From Mucidula mucida (taxonomy: Eukaryota > Basidiomycota > Agaricomycetes > Agaricales > Physalacriaceae): DNA of 63,237 bases. A program made the position numbers and the translations under genes. The DNA is taken from NCBI GenBank assembly GCA_015501055.1, contig JADNYV010000207.1:1-63237 (forward strand), in the 5' to 3' direction. Positions 21,144 to 32,043 of this stretch are shown piece by piece; position 1 is the stretch's first letter; each line of letters starts with the position of its first letter. A model generated the notes under the pieces. The model made no database searches, was not told the origin of the DNA, and saw nothing but the letters and a program-made list of their open reading frames with translations.

Positions 21144-23581
21144 ATGCCATCTAAATTCCCGGACGACACACGGCGGCCTCCAGGCTTGTCGAGCGCTTTC
21201 GATGGTCGACACGACGCCCACACACACAGTTATTATACCCAGGAGCGCGCCTACGCTAGCGATAGCTCCTCCAGTGCCCCAAGCAAGTTTGGGAATGTAG
21301 GCGGGCAGTTCAGCGGGTCTCAGGCCTCCTACAGTTATGGCTCAGATGAGTCTCCCGACGACGCGACGCCCAGTCTCTATCCGAACTACCAGCAAAACCC
21401 TCTCTCGTACCCCGACAACTCTCATTCTGCACCGTCTTTCGCCAACAATGGCACCGGTTACGACCAAAATTCAATATATAACAATCCAATTCAATCCTAT
21501 GCGTATGTGCCCTCCCAGCAATTTCCACCGACGAACGGGCAGGTGGAGAGCACTACTGAGGAGCGACACGCTGGACAAAAATATCTCCTCCCCAATCCCC
21601 GAGACGCGACCTCTCCATCAGCCATCCCACAATCGCGCGTTGAGACCGCGACTACGACTACATTTTACGCGCAATCACTCCCTGTACCCGCCACCTCATT
21701 GTCGGCATCCGACGCGCCAGCCAAACCGAAAGGGCGCCAATCGAAAGCGACAAAGCCCGTAGCGCCGAAGGCCGCCAAGAAGCCTGCAGCACGAGGGCGT
21801 CGTGCAGCGCCGAAAGCGTCGGCAGTTGAGCAGGAATCAGCCCAAGATAATAATAGTGGTCTGGCCGCGAAGGTGCCGGCGAAGAGAGGTCGGAAGCGAA
21901 AAGCTCCATTGCCCGAGCCATCGCCAGCTACAGTAATCCCCACTGCAGTAACCCAGCCCGTCTCAGGATCAGCCGACGTACAGGACCCAGCTGCAACTCA
22001 GGAGAAATTCAAGGCGGCGTCAGTCGACCAATCCCAGGCTGCCTCGGCTAGCAACGCCACCGTACAGAGCGCGACCAAGTCATCTACACGGCCAGCAGGC
22101 GATACAGCTGCTGAAGGTTCTTCTAACTCATCGACCACCTTGAACAAGAGGAAGCGGGATGAGCAGGTTGATGATGCGCAGCGCGACAGAGACCTGATGC
22201 CTCCACCTGCTGCCCCGAGGTCCAACTTTTCGAACGGTAAAGGCAAAGGCAAAGCCATCGAACCTCCAGCTCCAATCGTGACCAACAACCAAGTAAGTTG
22301 ATCATCCTCGACGCCCTTGACATTATCTTATTGATTCATCCGTACTAGGTTAATCCCAACGTTGCTTTCCCGCAAGCCGCACAAATGTACAACATGTCCG
22401 CAATTCAAGTATGTCGTGTGATTCATTAATCTCACCTTTCGCTGATTATCATGTAGTTCGTCCTTCCCTCTGGGCTGATTGCGCTCGCACCTCGTTTGCC
22501 TCCCAGAGATCATGCTTCACGAGGTGCGGTCTGGATTATGGACCAGACCTATGAAGGTGTTGCATGGCCTGCGAAGCTCCACACCAACGAAGAACTAGCG
22601 GATTTGGCCTACAACAAGGCAGTCAACTTGTCGTGTCAACGCATCATCTACCTCCCCCGTCACCCAATGACGGACGGTAAGGTCCAAATTTCGAGCCTTA
22701 TCTTGATTTCCTTGGGATCGCCGGTGCCTCTGAACCAAGTGCGCTTCCACGCATGTAATACTGCGAGAGTCTTTGCTCCGGAACAAGTGCGTCGTTTCCT
22801 CGAGCAGCTGCATACGCAAGAAAGCTGTCGCCGAAGGATGATGTTTGAACTTGAAGGTACCTCAAATTTGACCGTAAAGGGATGATATCATTTACCACCT
22901 TTTACAGAAAACTCCTCAGGCTTTCGAGGACCCATCCACGCGCTCAAGCAGACCCCGTCTTATGTAGGGACTTCAGGCTCGAACCGTCAATTCTCGGGCG
23001 TTCAGCAGGCGATGTGGCAGTCAAACCATAGCCCATCACTATTCCCAGGCTCCTCTTCAGGATATCCCTCTGGACCTACTTCAAACGCTCGGAACCACCA
23101 TTTCTTACCTCAAGAACGGGCTGGGGCTCATCAGGCTCCATATCTGTCTTCCACCTTCTCCTTTGCCTCTGAGCCTTCTAGTCTCCCGACTAGCTCTGAT
23201 GCATCAGCGGCTGGGCAGTCAACGGCTCTGCAAGAGCTGCCCTATCCTTTCTCTTCCTATCCTTCCGGCACAGTCGACCCAGTCACGACAAGTGGTTCCA
23301 GTACTCCTGCAGAAACCACTGCGAGTCCTGACTCCACCGGATATCCGTCCTCTACTCAGGATACGGCTTATGAGACTCCAGACAGCGTGCCGGGGGATGA
23401 TGACTTTTGGGCGTCGCCATTAGGCGAGAAAACGGAGTTGAAGGTGGATGATAATTCCCAAAGTGGAGCGTCCTCCGACGTCCCATGGATGGATTCCGAC
23501 GTTTATAAGGAAATCATGGAGTTGACCGACGAGCAGTTCAGAGACGCTTTCATGTCGGTAACCGGCGGCGCTTCGTCGTAA
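21144..23581 (+). CDS. Family N protein, copy N-C (intact, 4 exons, 760 aa)
   Basis: Exons 21144-22292, 22349-22408, 22457-22856 and 22908-23581 join in phase 0, 0 and 1 with GTAAGT/GTATGT/GTACCT donors and CTAG/GTAG/ACAG acceptors. Residues 1-190 are Ser/Pro/Gln/Tyr-rich; the basic block holds KKPAARGRRAAPK and VPAKRGRKRKAPLPEP (a better AT-hook-like match than N-A); NKRKRDEQVDDAQ follows at about residue 335. The exon 3 domain (404-536) shows AVWIMDQTYEGVAWPAKLHT, ELADLAYNKAVN, RIIYLPRH, NTARVFAPEQ and RRRMMFE. Exon 4 carries one ELPYPFSSY and ends in an acidic segment with DDDFWASP. Exon 4 has diverged most from N-A. Product unknown. Confidence 0.8.
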
Positions 23582-24010
23582 TCTCACACTCCCATCTTTC
23601 ATCGTTAGCCTTGCGCCATTCCTCGCGTTACCCCCTGCTGTAATCTCACACTCCCATCTTTCATCGTTAGCCCTGCGCCATTCCTCGCGTTACCCCCTGC
23701 TTTTGTTACCCGCATCTTCCGGCCTGTTGTCTTGTTCTCCTTGTTTATAGCGTATCTGCATCCTCATCACTCTCGCGTTACCCCCTGCTATTGATATCAG
23801 CATCTTCCGACCTGTTATCGTGTTCTCCTGGTTTATAGTGTATATGGTTCTTCATTCCTCTCGCGTTACCCCCTGCTCTTGTGTTACCCGCATCTTTCTC
23901 CTTGTTATCTTGTTCTCCTTGTTTATAGTGTATCTGCATCCTCATTCCTCTCGCGTTACCCCCTCCTCCTGCGTTACCCCGTCCTCTTGCTATCACAGTG
24001 ATACAATTTT
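23582..24010 (+). repeat. 3' minisatellite behind N-C
   Basis: Starts right after the stop with two copies of an approximately 61-bp unit (TCACACTCCCATCTTTCATC ... CCTCGCGTTACCCC), followed by CTCTCGCGTTACCCCCTGC repeats of about 75-90 bp. Mirror of 10320-10737. Confidence 0.75.
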
Positions 24011-24151
24011 GTTTTCAAGTCTCCGTTGCTCGTTTATACTGTATCTATATATTTAAAGTCTGTAGTCATCGTGTCATCGTACTCCTTCGAAATTGCATCT
24101 AATTCCACTCGGCTGCGTTCATGTTCAGTTCAACAGGAGCTTTTCCAACCT

Positions 24152-24595
24152 TCACAGGTAGACTCGAACAGTACAAAACGCCGCCGAGTGTTTGATAGCC
24201 TTCATGCGTCGTCCTGTGTTCTGAAATCCGTCCGCTTGCTTCCAATTTTCTAGAACTGCAAGAATCTCTGGGTCATTCTTCGAAGGGAGAGGCTTTCCGG
24301 TCAACTCGTTTCGGCCCAAGGATCGCAGCCACTGTCCTACAGCGGCCAAGGAAACGCGGATTTCTCAGGACCCGCCTTCCTGTATGTTTGTCAAACGGGG
24401 GTTGTTTTCTCATTGTGCAGACCGAACTTACAGTGATTGTCTTAGACAATGCGGCGTTGATACCGAACGTCAAGAGATAGCCGGCCGCATGATCGATAGC
24501 TTGCACTGGTAAAGGTTTGGGTTCGTCAACGCCGAATGCTTCAGCTTCGGCTACGTTGAATCCAGTTGCCGTTTGAACGAGGGAGTCAAACTTTG
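24152..24595 (-). pseudogene. CaiB/BaiF family CoA-transferase, C-terminal fragment
   Basis: Class III CoA-transferases move CoA between carboxylic acids. On the - strand the frame reads FDSLVQTATGFNVAEAEAFG, EPKPLPVQAIDHAAGYLLTF, GINAALSKT, then a short intron (GTAAGT ... ACATACAG), then VSLAAVGQWLRSLGRNEL. These are the diagnostic C-terminal blocks of fungal members. The fragment starts abruptly at about 24595, within the family's middle, fused to sequence beyond the end of the Lys-rich gene. N-terminal and catalytic-Asp regions are absent. It ends where the palindrome arm begins. Confidence 0.7.
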
Positions 24596-24668
24596 TGCGA
24601 ACTTAGTATTAGCTCTAAAGGACGTGTCATTGGATCCAACGGTGCCGAACTCTTGGGATTACCAGAAC

Positions 24669-25486
24669 TCAATTTTGACGCCTTTTCCTTGGTGCGCTTA
24701 GGCGATCGTGAACGACGTCACAAATATGGGTTTCCATTAGGTTCGACATGGGTTCTGAATTCTTGTTGTGAGATTTCTTGGATTTCTTCACCTTCTTGGT
24801 CTTGTGCTTCTTGTGTTTGACCGGCTCGGAGTCTTCATTGCTGACAGCGGCCAATGAGACCTCAAACTCCGTGGTGAGATCCTCCTGTTCATTGCCACTG
24901 TCCTCAGGACTGTGTTCTTTCAGGAACTTGAAGGATTTGAGAGCAGCTCGCTGCTCATCAACATCAAGATCTTGTTCTTCCGGCTGCATGCTTTCTTCAG
25001 CTTGCTGAACCACGGTTTCTTCACACTAAATCTATTTGGCGTAGATTTACGTGGTACAGGACTGCTACTCCATACGGACCGGTTTGAACTACTATGCCGG
25101 CGTCGGGGCTGCGCAGATGTCCAAGGTAGTTGACCCAAAGTCGGGTCATAATCAGATGGCGCATGTCCATCAAAGTTGTATTCCAGGGAGTAACTCCCAT
25201 CAAGCGCGCTTTGGCTCATGTCTGAGAAGGAATTTCCTTCCTTGGCTTCAGACGTCTCCCTTCCGGGGATTCCCTGACTCTCGATCTCGACAGAGTCGGT
25301 ATTCAGAGTAGGAGTCTCAGGGACTTCGCTATCTGGTGCGAGAACTTTCTCGTCTTGTTCCTGGGAAATGCTTTCGACTTTAGCAGGTGCAGCTGTTTGC
25401 TCGTCCTGAGCCGCGTTCAGGTTTCCTGTGTTCGTCGACGCGAATGGATTTCGGCGGCTGTTGCTCCGGAGTGTCATAGTCGACAT
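24669..25486 (-). CDS. Lys/Glu-rich hypothetical protein (frame break)
   Basis: Start at 25486 (MSTMTLRSNSRRNPF). About 155 residues of Ser/Glu/Gln-rich sequence, with a hydrophilic block ending NRFSVKK, stay in one frame to about 25010; then the sensible frame changes by one base to VQQAEESMQPEEQDLDVDEQ, followed by an acidic stretch and KHKKHKTKKVKKSKKSHNK before the stop at 24669. The composition switch between frames indicates a single-base lesion or an unrecognised intron near 25000-25030. Low-complexity, charged and probably nuclear (inference); family not recognised. The start sits 8 bp from segment S, its likely promoter. Confidence 0.5.
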
Positions 25487-25494
25487 GTTACTAG

Positions 25495-26233
25495 ATTAGA
25501 TTCAATTCGTAGACTAGAGCTTGATTAATGATAAGCAGAGTTTAGAGTTAGATGAGAAATAGATAAGATGAGTTGTCGCCGAGGGAAGTCCTGGTCGATC
25601 AGCCCGGAGTGTCCAGCTAGAGCGAGTTCTCGAGGTTGGTAATCGAGAAAGGTTTCCGCGATACAATAAAAAATATGTGGCTTGGCGTGACTGAGGATAC
25701 ACGTCGAGTTCCACACGGGGTAATAGTAAAAGAAGTTGGTGGTTGTTTGGTTCGTTCGGGAGATGATTGGGATGGATTACAAATTGTTCTGTGCTACTGA
25801 CACAAGCTCTGCGAGTATATACATAGTCCAGATGTTGTGTAAGTAGTGATAGTGAGTCATTTGTAAGCTACGGAAAGCAATGAAAGAAAGTACGAGAAGC
25901 TACAGTACGCGTCCGTTCGGTTTAGACTGCGAGTGGCTGTGTCCATAGGTCGAGACTCGCGTCCATATTGAGAACTCGTTCCTGTCACAGTAAGTTGAGA
26001 GCGAGCCCCCGTGACAGCGTCAGAGTGGCCGTTTGTGTATTTTGTCAGGGAGTGAACAGCACGAGATCAGCACCCCATGAGAAGAGGGGAGGCGTAAAAG
26101 AGTGACAGGAACGTGTTATCGAGGGGTTTGGATGGATGTGAATGCACTAGGTCTGCGATGGCGCGTATACACATCTATGAGCCGAAGAGTGGGATTGGTC
26201 GGAGATTCGATCCAGACGAGTTTTGGTGTTAGC
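25495..26233. repeat. Flanking segment S, copy 2
   Basis: Direct repeat of 1-733 with scattered substitutions and 1-2 base indels. It lies between the Lys-rich gene (-) and the 3' end of APH copy 3. No open frame is conserved between the copies, so it is probably regulatory or spacer DNA. Confidence 0.8.
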
Positions 26234-26966
26234 CTCATTGCAAGTCTACGTCTCTATTACTGAATTTCTCCCTCCGCGCCAGATCCTCCGAACCGACTTC
26301 AAAATCCCAGATTCAATCATCGCAAAAAAATACTCCATCTGCGCATCCTTTTGATCGCCCACAACGTGTTCCACCAGCGTATTCCAAAGAGCACTGTAGA
26401 ACACGCCGCCATCAATGCACTGCTCGAAAAGGTACACGCCCTCCCACTTGAGGAGCGCCTGCGAAAGCTTTGGCGGACGATTCGGAAACCGCCTCACCTC
26501 CTCTTCCATCAAACGCGTGTACACCTCCCTGTCGCGTGCTTTCCTGCGCGACTTCACTTGCGTCTTTTCATCATCAAGATCGTCCATGGGATGGTCACCA
26601 TGAAGAACGGCGGCTGTGCGAAGGAGCTCGTGCACAGTGTCCGCGTGTCATCCCACAGCTGATACGCGGCTCGTCAGAATCCGCATCGACGACGAAGATG
26701 TTCTGGGAGTGAAAGATGAGCGGGAACCCGTCGACGTCTAGAGAGTCGTCGTAGAAGGACGGAATGAGGGAGCGCATCCACCATACGTGTGCGTACGGCA
26801 TTGTACCTCGCTTCCTCGAATATGGTCGCCAATCTGCGCGTGGCATGAGCAATCCAGTACTCCGTGCCACTGCTGTACACCTTGCTCTGCTGTGGGGAAG
26901 CTTGAATGACCCATTCCCCACGCGCACTGAGGGTCCCGATCTTGTCGAAACGCTGCGAGGGGTACC
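26234..26966 (-). pseudogene. APH-like pseudogene, copy 3 (N-terminus deleted)
   Basis: Direct repeat of 733-1470 in module 1. It keeps WIAHATRRLATIFEEARYN, GFPLIFHSQN, the charged KTQVKSRRKARDREVYTRL stretch and the C-terminal LVEHVVGDQKDAQMEYFF. About 500 bp corresponding to 1473-1980 is missing, joining the SQRFDKI-coding region directly to a GGTACCAAGGCGGCTCCG stretch. Several frame breaks. Confidence 0.6.
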
Positions 26967-27649
26967 AAGGCGGCTCCGAATCCAGTATGTACGACAACTT
27001 TTTCATTTCCTATTTTGGGCTTGTCCTGGAATCGTTATATCCTCTCTTGGATGCATGATGAGTCCTATTTACAATGGCTCATTAATTTGAGCTATCCGAT
27101 TGTCGTACCCACATTTGAGCTGGACCCTTGCACTCAGGGCACGGAGAATGAAGATTCAATTGTTTCTGCAAAAAACCTACAAACTATGAGGGATATCCTT
27201 TGACTGGGGGTCGAACCCAGCTTTGTCCCGACTCATCAGGCCCGAAACGACAAGCGAGTGTACTAACCGATACCCTATCAAAGATAGAGGGCCCATTCAT
27301 CGTGAATTTCTTCAATCTAAATCTGCCGCGTTACGCAGTCGATTTTCCAAGATGTATCTATTCTCTGCAACCGCGAGGATATCACTAGCTGAACGCAGGA
27401 ACGATTTTTGAGTGTGCGGCAATTTCTTGCCAGTGCAGGAGGGAACTACTCTTCGTTGCGAGCCGCGTTAGTTTATAATCGAAATCGGCTTATTCGTCGT
27501 CGACATTAATTTTGACCTGTAGATACTGTATTCGAAGCGGCCAAATCCCTTTCGGCCATCCGCTACAGTTTCGAGGCTCTACGAATGTAGTTAGCTCAAC
27601 ACGTCGCGGATGCCCAATGGCCACTTACTGTCTACCCTAACGCAGTCGC
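26967..27649. other. Non-coding linker, copy 2
   Basis: Counterpart of 16800-17574. Contains the tRNA-like element (27197-27284), a conserved CTGCCGCGTTACGCAGTCGA stretch and the GGCCAAATCCCTTTCGGCC hairpin near 27540. No gene seen. Confidence 0.5.
27197..27284 (-). other. tRNA-like (Pol III) element, probably a tRNA pseudogene
   Basis: On the - strand, TCTTTGA and TCAAAGG can form a 7-bp acceptor-like stem. GGGT/ACTC can form a D stem around a loop with GGTTAGTA, and CTGGG-TTCGACC-CCCAG is a good T arm with B box. The anticodon region (TTGTCG...) does not form a regular 5-bp stem and the element is 88 nt long, so an intron, a damaged tRNA or a SINE head are all possible. Confidence 0.3.
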
Positions 27650-28868
27650 GTACGCTCAAAACTTAATCGCGCTACCCTCCAGGAACTTTACAAACCGAAT
27701 GATCTCCATAGACAAATCCATTCTCGCTGGCGGCAACAAAGCCTGACCCGAATCGCCCGAATAAACGGCCTTATTTTCCTCTGATACCAGAAACGTTATA
27801 GAGGACGAAGGATCCGGAATTTCGTGACATACGCCTTTTGGCGTGCGTAAAACTGCACTCTCGTCCCACGCCGGACCATTCTCCCCACTGAGCGAAATCG
27901 TTCCTCTGGATGGATCGCCTGCGGTTATGGTATAGACGCGTTTACCGTGCACACGTAGAATGTTCATCGTCTTTGAACCAACGCGATGTAGCGACGTTCA
28001 TACCCTTCTTTTTGAGCGCATCGAGGAGGAGTTGAGTGGGATTACGTCCATCGAGTGTGTTGACGAGGTTACCCTTGCTTTGAGTGACAGTCATAGGCTC
28101 GGATAAAGCGCTAAGCCCGAGAAAATCGAGAGTGGACGTGAGTCGTGGACGGTTGATGAGTGCGAGGCCGACAGCGCCAGAGTCATAGATGTTACTGTTG
28201 TGAAACAAGGTGAAAGGTCTTCCGGTGATGAATGGTGTGGAGGTAGCAATTAGACCAAGCTGCCTGGAATTAATTAGGAAGGACAAATAGCAATCGCATC
28301 TGCTTACTCGTGCGGCGTTGGGTAATTGCGATAATGAACTTGTCAATCCTTGCGAAGACGAATCCGTAAAATACACGACCGCGTTGATGTCTGGGGGCTG
28401 GTGAATGTCAATTTGAGGAAATAGAAAACGCGTGTCAACGTACTCGACACCTTGAAGCTCGTCGGGAAGTGGGTCCGTGGACGTTCGCCTGCTCCAAACG
28501 TCTTCCCAGTCAACATTTTCCAACGAATCGGACAATTCATCCTTTTTCCTAAACGAATGCCAACGTCCGACTTGGGGAATGGGTGTTCCTGCTATGGTAG
28601 ATCTAAATGGGATACACGAATCCGCATCGAAGAATGCCAATGAACAAGTAATGAGATCTGGTCCGTGCGTTGGGGCAGCTAGGCAGCCAACAGAGTTCTT
28701 GCTCAGCGCGGTGATATTGGAAACGATATTGGAGAGATCCGTGGACGCGACATTGGGTGATAATGCGAAGAGAAGAGTATGTCGCGTGAAGCTGCCAGAA
28801 AGCTTTTGGATATGCTGGAGGACCGCAGACGCGGAGCGGCTCACGACGGTGCAGGCGTGTATTGGCAT
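27650..28868 (-). pseudogene. FIST-like pseudogene, copy 4
   Basis: The most complete single frame of the family, from about 28868 (MPIHACTVVSRSASAV) through HTLLFALSPNVASTDL, KNSVGCLAAPTHGPDL, CSLAFFDADSCIPFRST, WHSFRKKDELSD, PLPDELQG, INAVVYFTDSSSQGLT, GLIATSTPFITGRPF and SALSEPMTVTQSKGNLVNT to GRNPTQLLLDA. It reads through what are introns in the other copies (possible because these are in-frame here), then breaks after RWFKDDEH. Later blocks KRVYTITAGDPSRGT and TFLVSEENKAVYSGDSG lie in other frames. The N-terminal MSTATGK exon is replaced. Possibly a decayed gene; family call tentative. Confidence 0.5.
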
Positions 28869-29013
28869 AAGAGGTGGTCGAGAGAGACAGTCTAGACAGG
28901 CCCATGAAATCCAGGCCTGCTGATTGGTCCATCCGGGATAGATCGGGCCGATGTAATGGTGTGTCATGGTGGACTTCCCCAAGCTTGGTCTTTACCATCA
29001 CCTGTGCGCGGCC
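28869..29013. promoter_or_regulatory. Short divergent intergenic region
   Basis: 145 bp between the FIST-like start (-) and the ISA1 start (+). Probably the ISA1 promoter. No recognisable TATA box; a GGGCCGATGTAATGG stretch is the only notable feature. Confidence 0.3.
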
Positions 29014-29695
29014 ATGTATTCGCTTCGCATTCAGCATACAGCTCGGCAATGCTCTACATCCTTACTCACTCGTCGTGCCATGATGTCTGCGTATCGTGCT
29101 CATCCCAGCCAACACCAACCGCTAGCAGACTCTCCACCAGTCGTCGTTCCTTCAACATCCTCGACAACCTTGGATTCGGATGTCTCGTCTCCGCAAATTG
29201 CTGCTCGGCCTCCTCCGGCTCCAAAGACTGAGAAACCAAGACCAAAGATCAGAGCCATGAAATCTGCCCTGACAATAGTGCGTTCACTGCTTCCTACATA
29301 TCTTTTGCTTTGTTAACAATTTGTCTCGTAGACACCAGCCGCAGTAGAACGCCTCCAAGCTCTTTTGCGAGGACCCACTCCGCAACTCATCCGCATTGGG
29401 GTCCGCAACAAGGGCTGCGCAGGGCTGTCATACCATTTAGAATACGTAGAGAAACCAGCAAAGTTTGACGAGGTCGTCGAGCAGGATGGCGTCCGTGTCA
29501 TCATAGACAGCAAAGCGCTCTTCTCCATAATAGGCAGCGAGATGGATTGGCAGGAGGATTCCCTCAGGTGCGCAGTCAACTCATTCTGTTTCCGCGGGTG
29601 CTAACGGGGGTCCTAACAGTTCCAAGTTTGCATTCAAGAATCCCAACATTAAAGACGCATGTGGGTGTGGAGAGTCGTTTAACGTTAATTCATGA
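29014..29695 (+). CDS. ISA1: Mitochondrial iron-sulfur assembly protein ISA1 (A-type)
   Basis: Exons 29014-29277, 29332-29567 and 29620-29695 join to 191 aa. ISA1 works with ISA2 and IBA57 in mitochondria to build [4Fe-4S] clusters for aconitase-like and radical-SAM enzymes (family knowledge). Residues 1-40 are Arg/Ser/Ala-rich without acids, as in a mitochondrial presequence. The A-type domain starts at residue 88 (TPAAVERLQALL). The three conserved cysteines are visible: C117 in NKGCAGLSYHLEY and C181/C183 in ACGCGESF. The start at 29014 was preferred to in-frame upstream ATGs because it begins the presequence. It is the only clearly intact, single-copy gene here. Confidence 0.93.
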
Positions 29696-30690
29696 TTGTG
29701 ACGACGGCATGTACTTTGTTGGATTTCCCGTATTTTTATTCTACCTTACATCTCCATATCCAAGTGTATCGATATCCATGATTCTTAGATCAATCCATCT
29801 CAGACTATCACGCATCTCCCGAGCGCACAAACCATGTCCGAACATTACCATAATTCTTCACCTTTTTGGACTGGATATATCGTGTGCCGTGCGTTGTTCG
29901 CTGTGATACTCATTAGTTCGGTCAATTCATCTTAGCCTCAATCACCGCATATTACTGGAAGGTTGAAGAAAATGTTTGTTTCTCGAATATGCTCTACATT
30001 CAAGTCTTGTGCTAATACAGGTCTTTGACAACCTTGTACTTTCCTCTATTGCAGTTTTTCAAGGCTCCTTCGACGGCGTTTCCCAGAGATGGAATCGCTC
30101 TTGTGGGCAATTCAGTCGACTTCAAGTCAAGAGGTAGGTCAGCTGCCAAACGGCGCTATTTAGGCCAGATGTCGGAGCTGCCAGAAGAGGACGTGGATAA
30201 TATGATTTCAAACAAAGTTCGAAATAGTGATAAGGGTTCGGGAAGCGGCCTTCTTTCAGCTCCGTCAGCTTGGTGAGTCCTCGATGCAACCAGTCTTCTG
30301 CTCGGGGAAGCTATCATTTATTAGCTCGTCTCGGGATAACGTCTACACTTGCGTACTTCCTCTTCTAGATGATGCGTTAGTTTCTTTAACATTGTCGTTT
30401 GGTTGGGCCTCTTATGTCGCCTTCATAATGAAACATTCTCCATTATTGTTCACAGTTCCGCCCGCCATTATCTCAGCTTTTGACTGAATTACATCGCCGA
30501 AGTAACCGTCGTAAGCGCCGCTTTGTATGGACGTTCGTCAGCGCCACGGCAGTGAATCAGCCCACCGCCTAGGCTAGTGATCCATATCGGGATGCATGAG
30601 CATGTTTGTAAGCGAATTCGCCATTATTGATCACGTCCGATCGCCTATAAAACCTCTTGAGGCTGGTCTTCAGCTCCCCGCCGCACTTTA
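29696..30690. other. ISA1-CYS3 intergenic region
   Basis: No gene I can support. 30050-30270 has a short open stretch (FFKAPSTAFPRDG onward) without a recognisable family and without a counterpart elsewhere in the window. The last 150 bp should contain the CYS3 promoter. Confidence 0.4.
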
Positions 30691-32043
30691 ATGGCCGTAC
30701 TTCCCCACACAAACGGCGTCCACGTCGTCAACGGGCGGCCCTCGACACACAGCGTACACAAGCCATCCGACGATGGATTCAGCACTCGCGCCATCCATGT
30801 AGGCAGTGAGCCCAGCTCCGAGACTGGTGCAGTCATACCAGCGATATCACTCAGTACGACATTCAAGCAGGACGCGATAGGTGTCACAAGGTGGGTTTAA
30901 CCTTTTGGTTGGATCCTAAATATCTCATTTGTTTTAGGGATACGAATACTCGCGCTCAGCGAACCCGAATAGAGATGCCCTCGAGTCCATGCTCGCCTCT
31001 ATAGAAGCTGGTGGCAGCGATGCCCTCGCTTTTGCCTCTGGAAGTGCAACCACTAGCACCGTTCTCAGCAGTCTCGGCCAGGGCGCGCACGTTATCAGCG
31101 TCAACGACGTTTACGGTGGAACATGGCGATACATGAACCGTGTCGCTGCTTCGGTGCAGGGCGCTACCGTTACCTCTCTCGATCTCGAATCAGCATCAGA
31201 GGAGACCATCCTTGCCGCCATCCAGCCCAATACCAAACTCGTCTGGATCGAATCTCCAACCAATCCTACTCTTAGCTCATAGATATACGCGCCATCGCAG
31301 ACCTTGTGCACTCCCATCCAATTAAACCCCTCGTGCTCGTCGATAACACGTTCCTGTCACCCTTTTACGCCTCCCCTCTTCTCATGGGTGCTGATCTCGT
31401 GCTGCACTCCCTAACGAAATACATAAACGGCCACTCTGACGTGGTCATGGGGGCTCTCATCTTACCTCCTCACCAGAAGGCTCTCACTGCCACTCTCCGC
31501 TTCCTGCAGAACGCGATTGGAGCTGTTCCTTCACCCTACGACTCGTGGCTTGCTCTTCGCGGTGCCAAGACCCTAGCGTTGCGTATGAAGGCACATGGCC
31601 TCAATGCTTTGGCATTAGCAGAATTCCTTTCCACATCGCCGCATGTTCTCAGTGTCACATACCCCGGATTGGCATCCCACCCACGACACGATCGAGCAAT
31701 AGACGCGCTCTCGCCCCACGCCAGAACATGGATATCCAAGTTGACGCCAGACAAGGCTGGAATACCTTTTGGTGGCATGATCAGTTTCCGTATTAAAGGC
31801 GGCGAGGAGGCGGCTGAGAAGTTTTTGACATCGACGCGGCTGTTTACGTTGGCAGAGTCGCTGGGTGGCGTGGAGAGTTTGGCAGAACATCCAGCGCGCA
31901 TGACACACGGGAGTGTTCCGGAGGAGGAGCGGATTAAGCTTGGGATAGAGGGTGACCTCATTAGATTGAGTGTTGGAGTTGAGGAGCAGGAGGATCTGAT
32001 TGAGGATGTTAAGCGTGCTTTGGACATTGCCAGTAGACTGTAG
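30691..32043 (+). CDS. CYS3: Cystathionine gamma-lyase, with two 1-nt lesions
   Basis: PLP enzyme of transsulfuration that splits cystathionine to cysteine, ammonia and 2-oxobutyrate. Exon 1 is 30691-30890 (FSTRAIHVGSEP, ISLSTTFKQ), the intron 30891-30937. Exon 2 continues with GYEYSRSANPNRDALE, FASGSATTSTVL, VSVNDVYGGTWRYMNR, WIESPTNPTLS, VLVDNTFLSPFY, the PLP-lysine motif HSLTKYINGHSD, and the C-terminal GVESLAEHPARMTH. Two single-base deletions break the frame: at the exon 2 start (a G run after ttttag) and between 31275 and 31276 (SL reads as S-stop). Everything else fits the family from start to end, so sequencing error and very recent inactivation are both possible. It could also be called cystathionine gamma-synthase/beta-lyase-like; gamma-lyase fits best. 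Confidence 0.85.

Larger units (their letters stand above)
18440..24190. repeat. Right arm of large imperfect palindrome
   Basis: Reverse complement of the gene order in 10131-15510: FIST 5' part, X remnant, Y, PEBP, N-C, minisatellite, CoA-transferase edge. The spacer between the arms (15511-18439) holds APH copy 2, a linker and the remainder of FIST copy 3. 18823-19020 holds a shortened X remnant. Confidence 0.85.

Noticed and set aside
29313..29579. Open frame antisense to ISA1 exon 2
   Set aside because: Shadow of a clear, conserved ISA1 exon.
30025..30276. 83-codon open frame between ISA1 and CYS3
   Set aside because: No recognised domain, no second copy and no clear splice context; left as intergenic.
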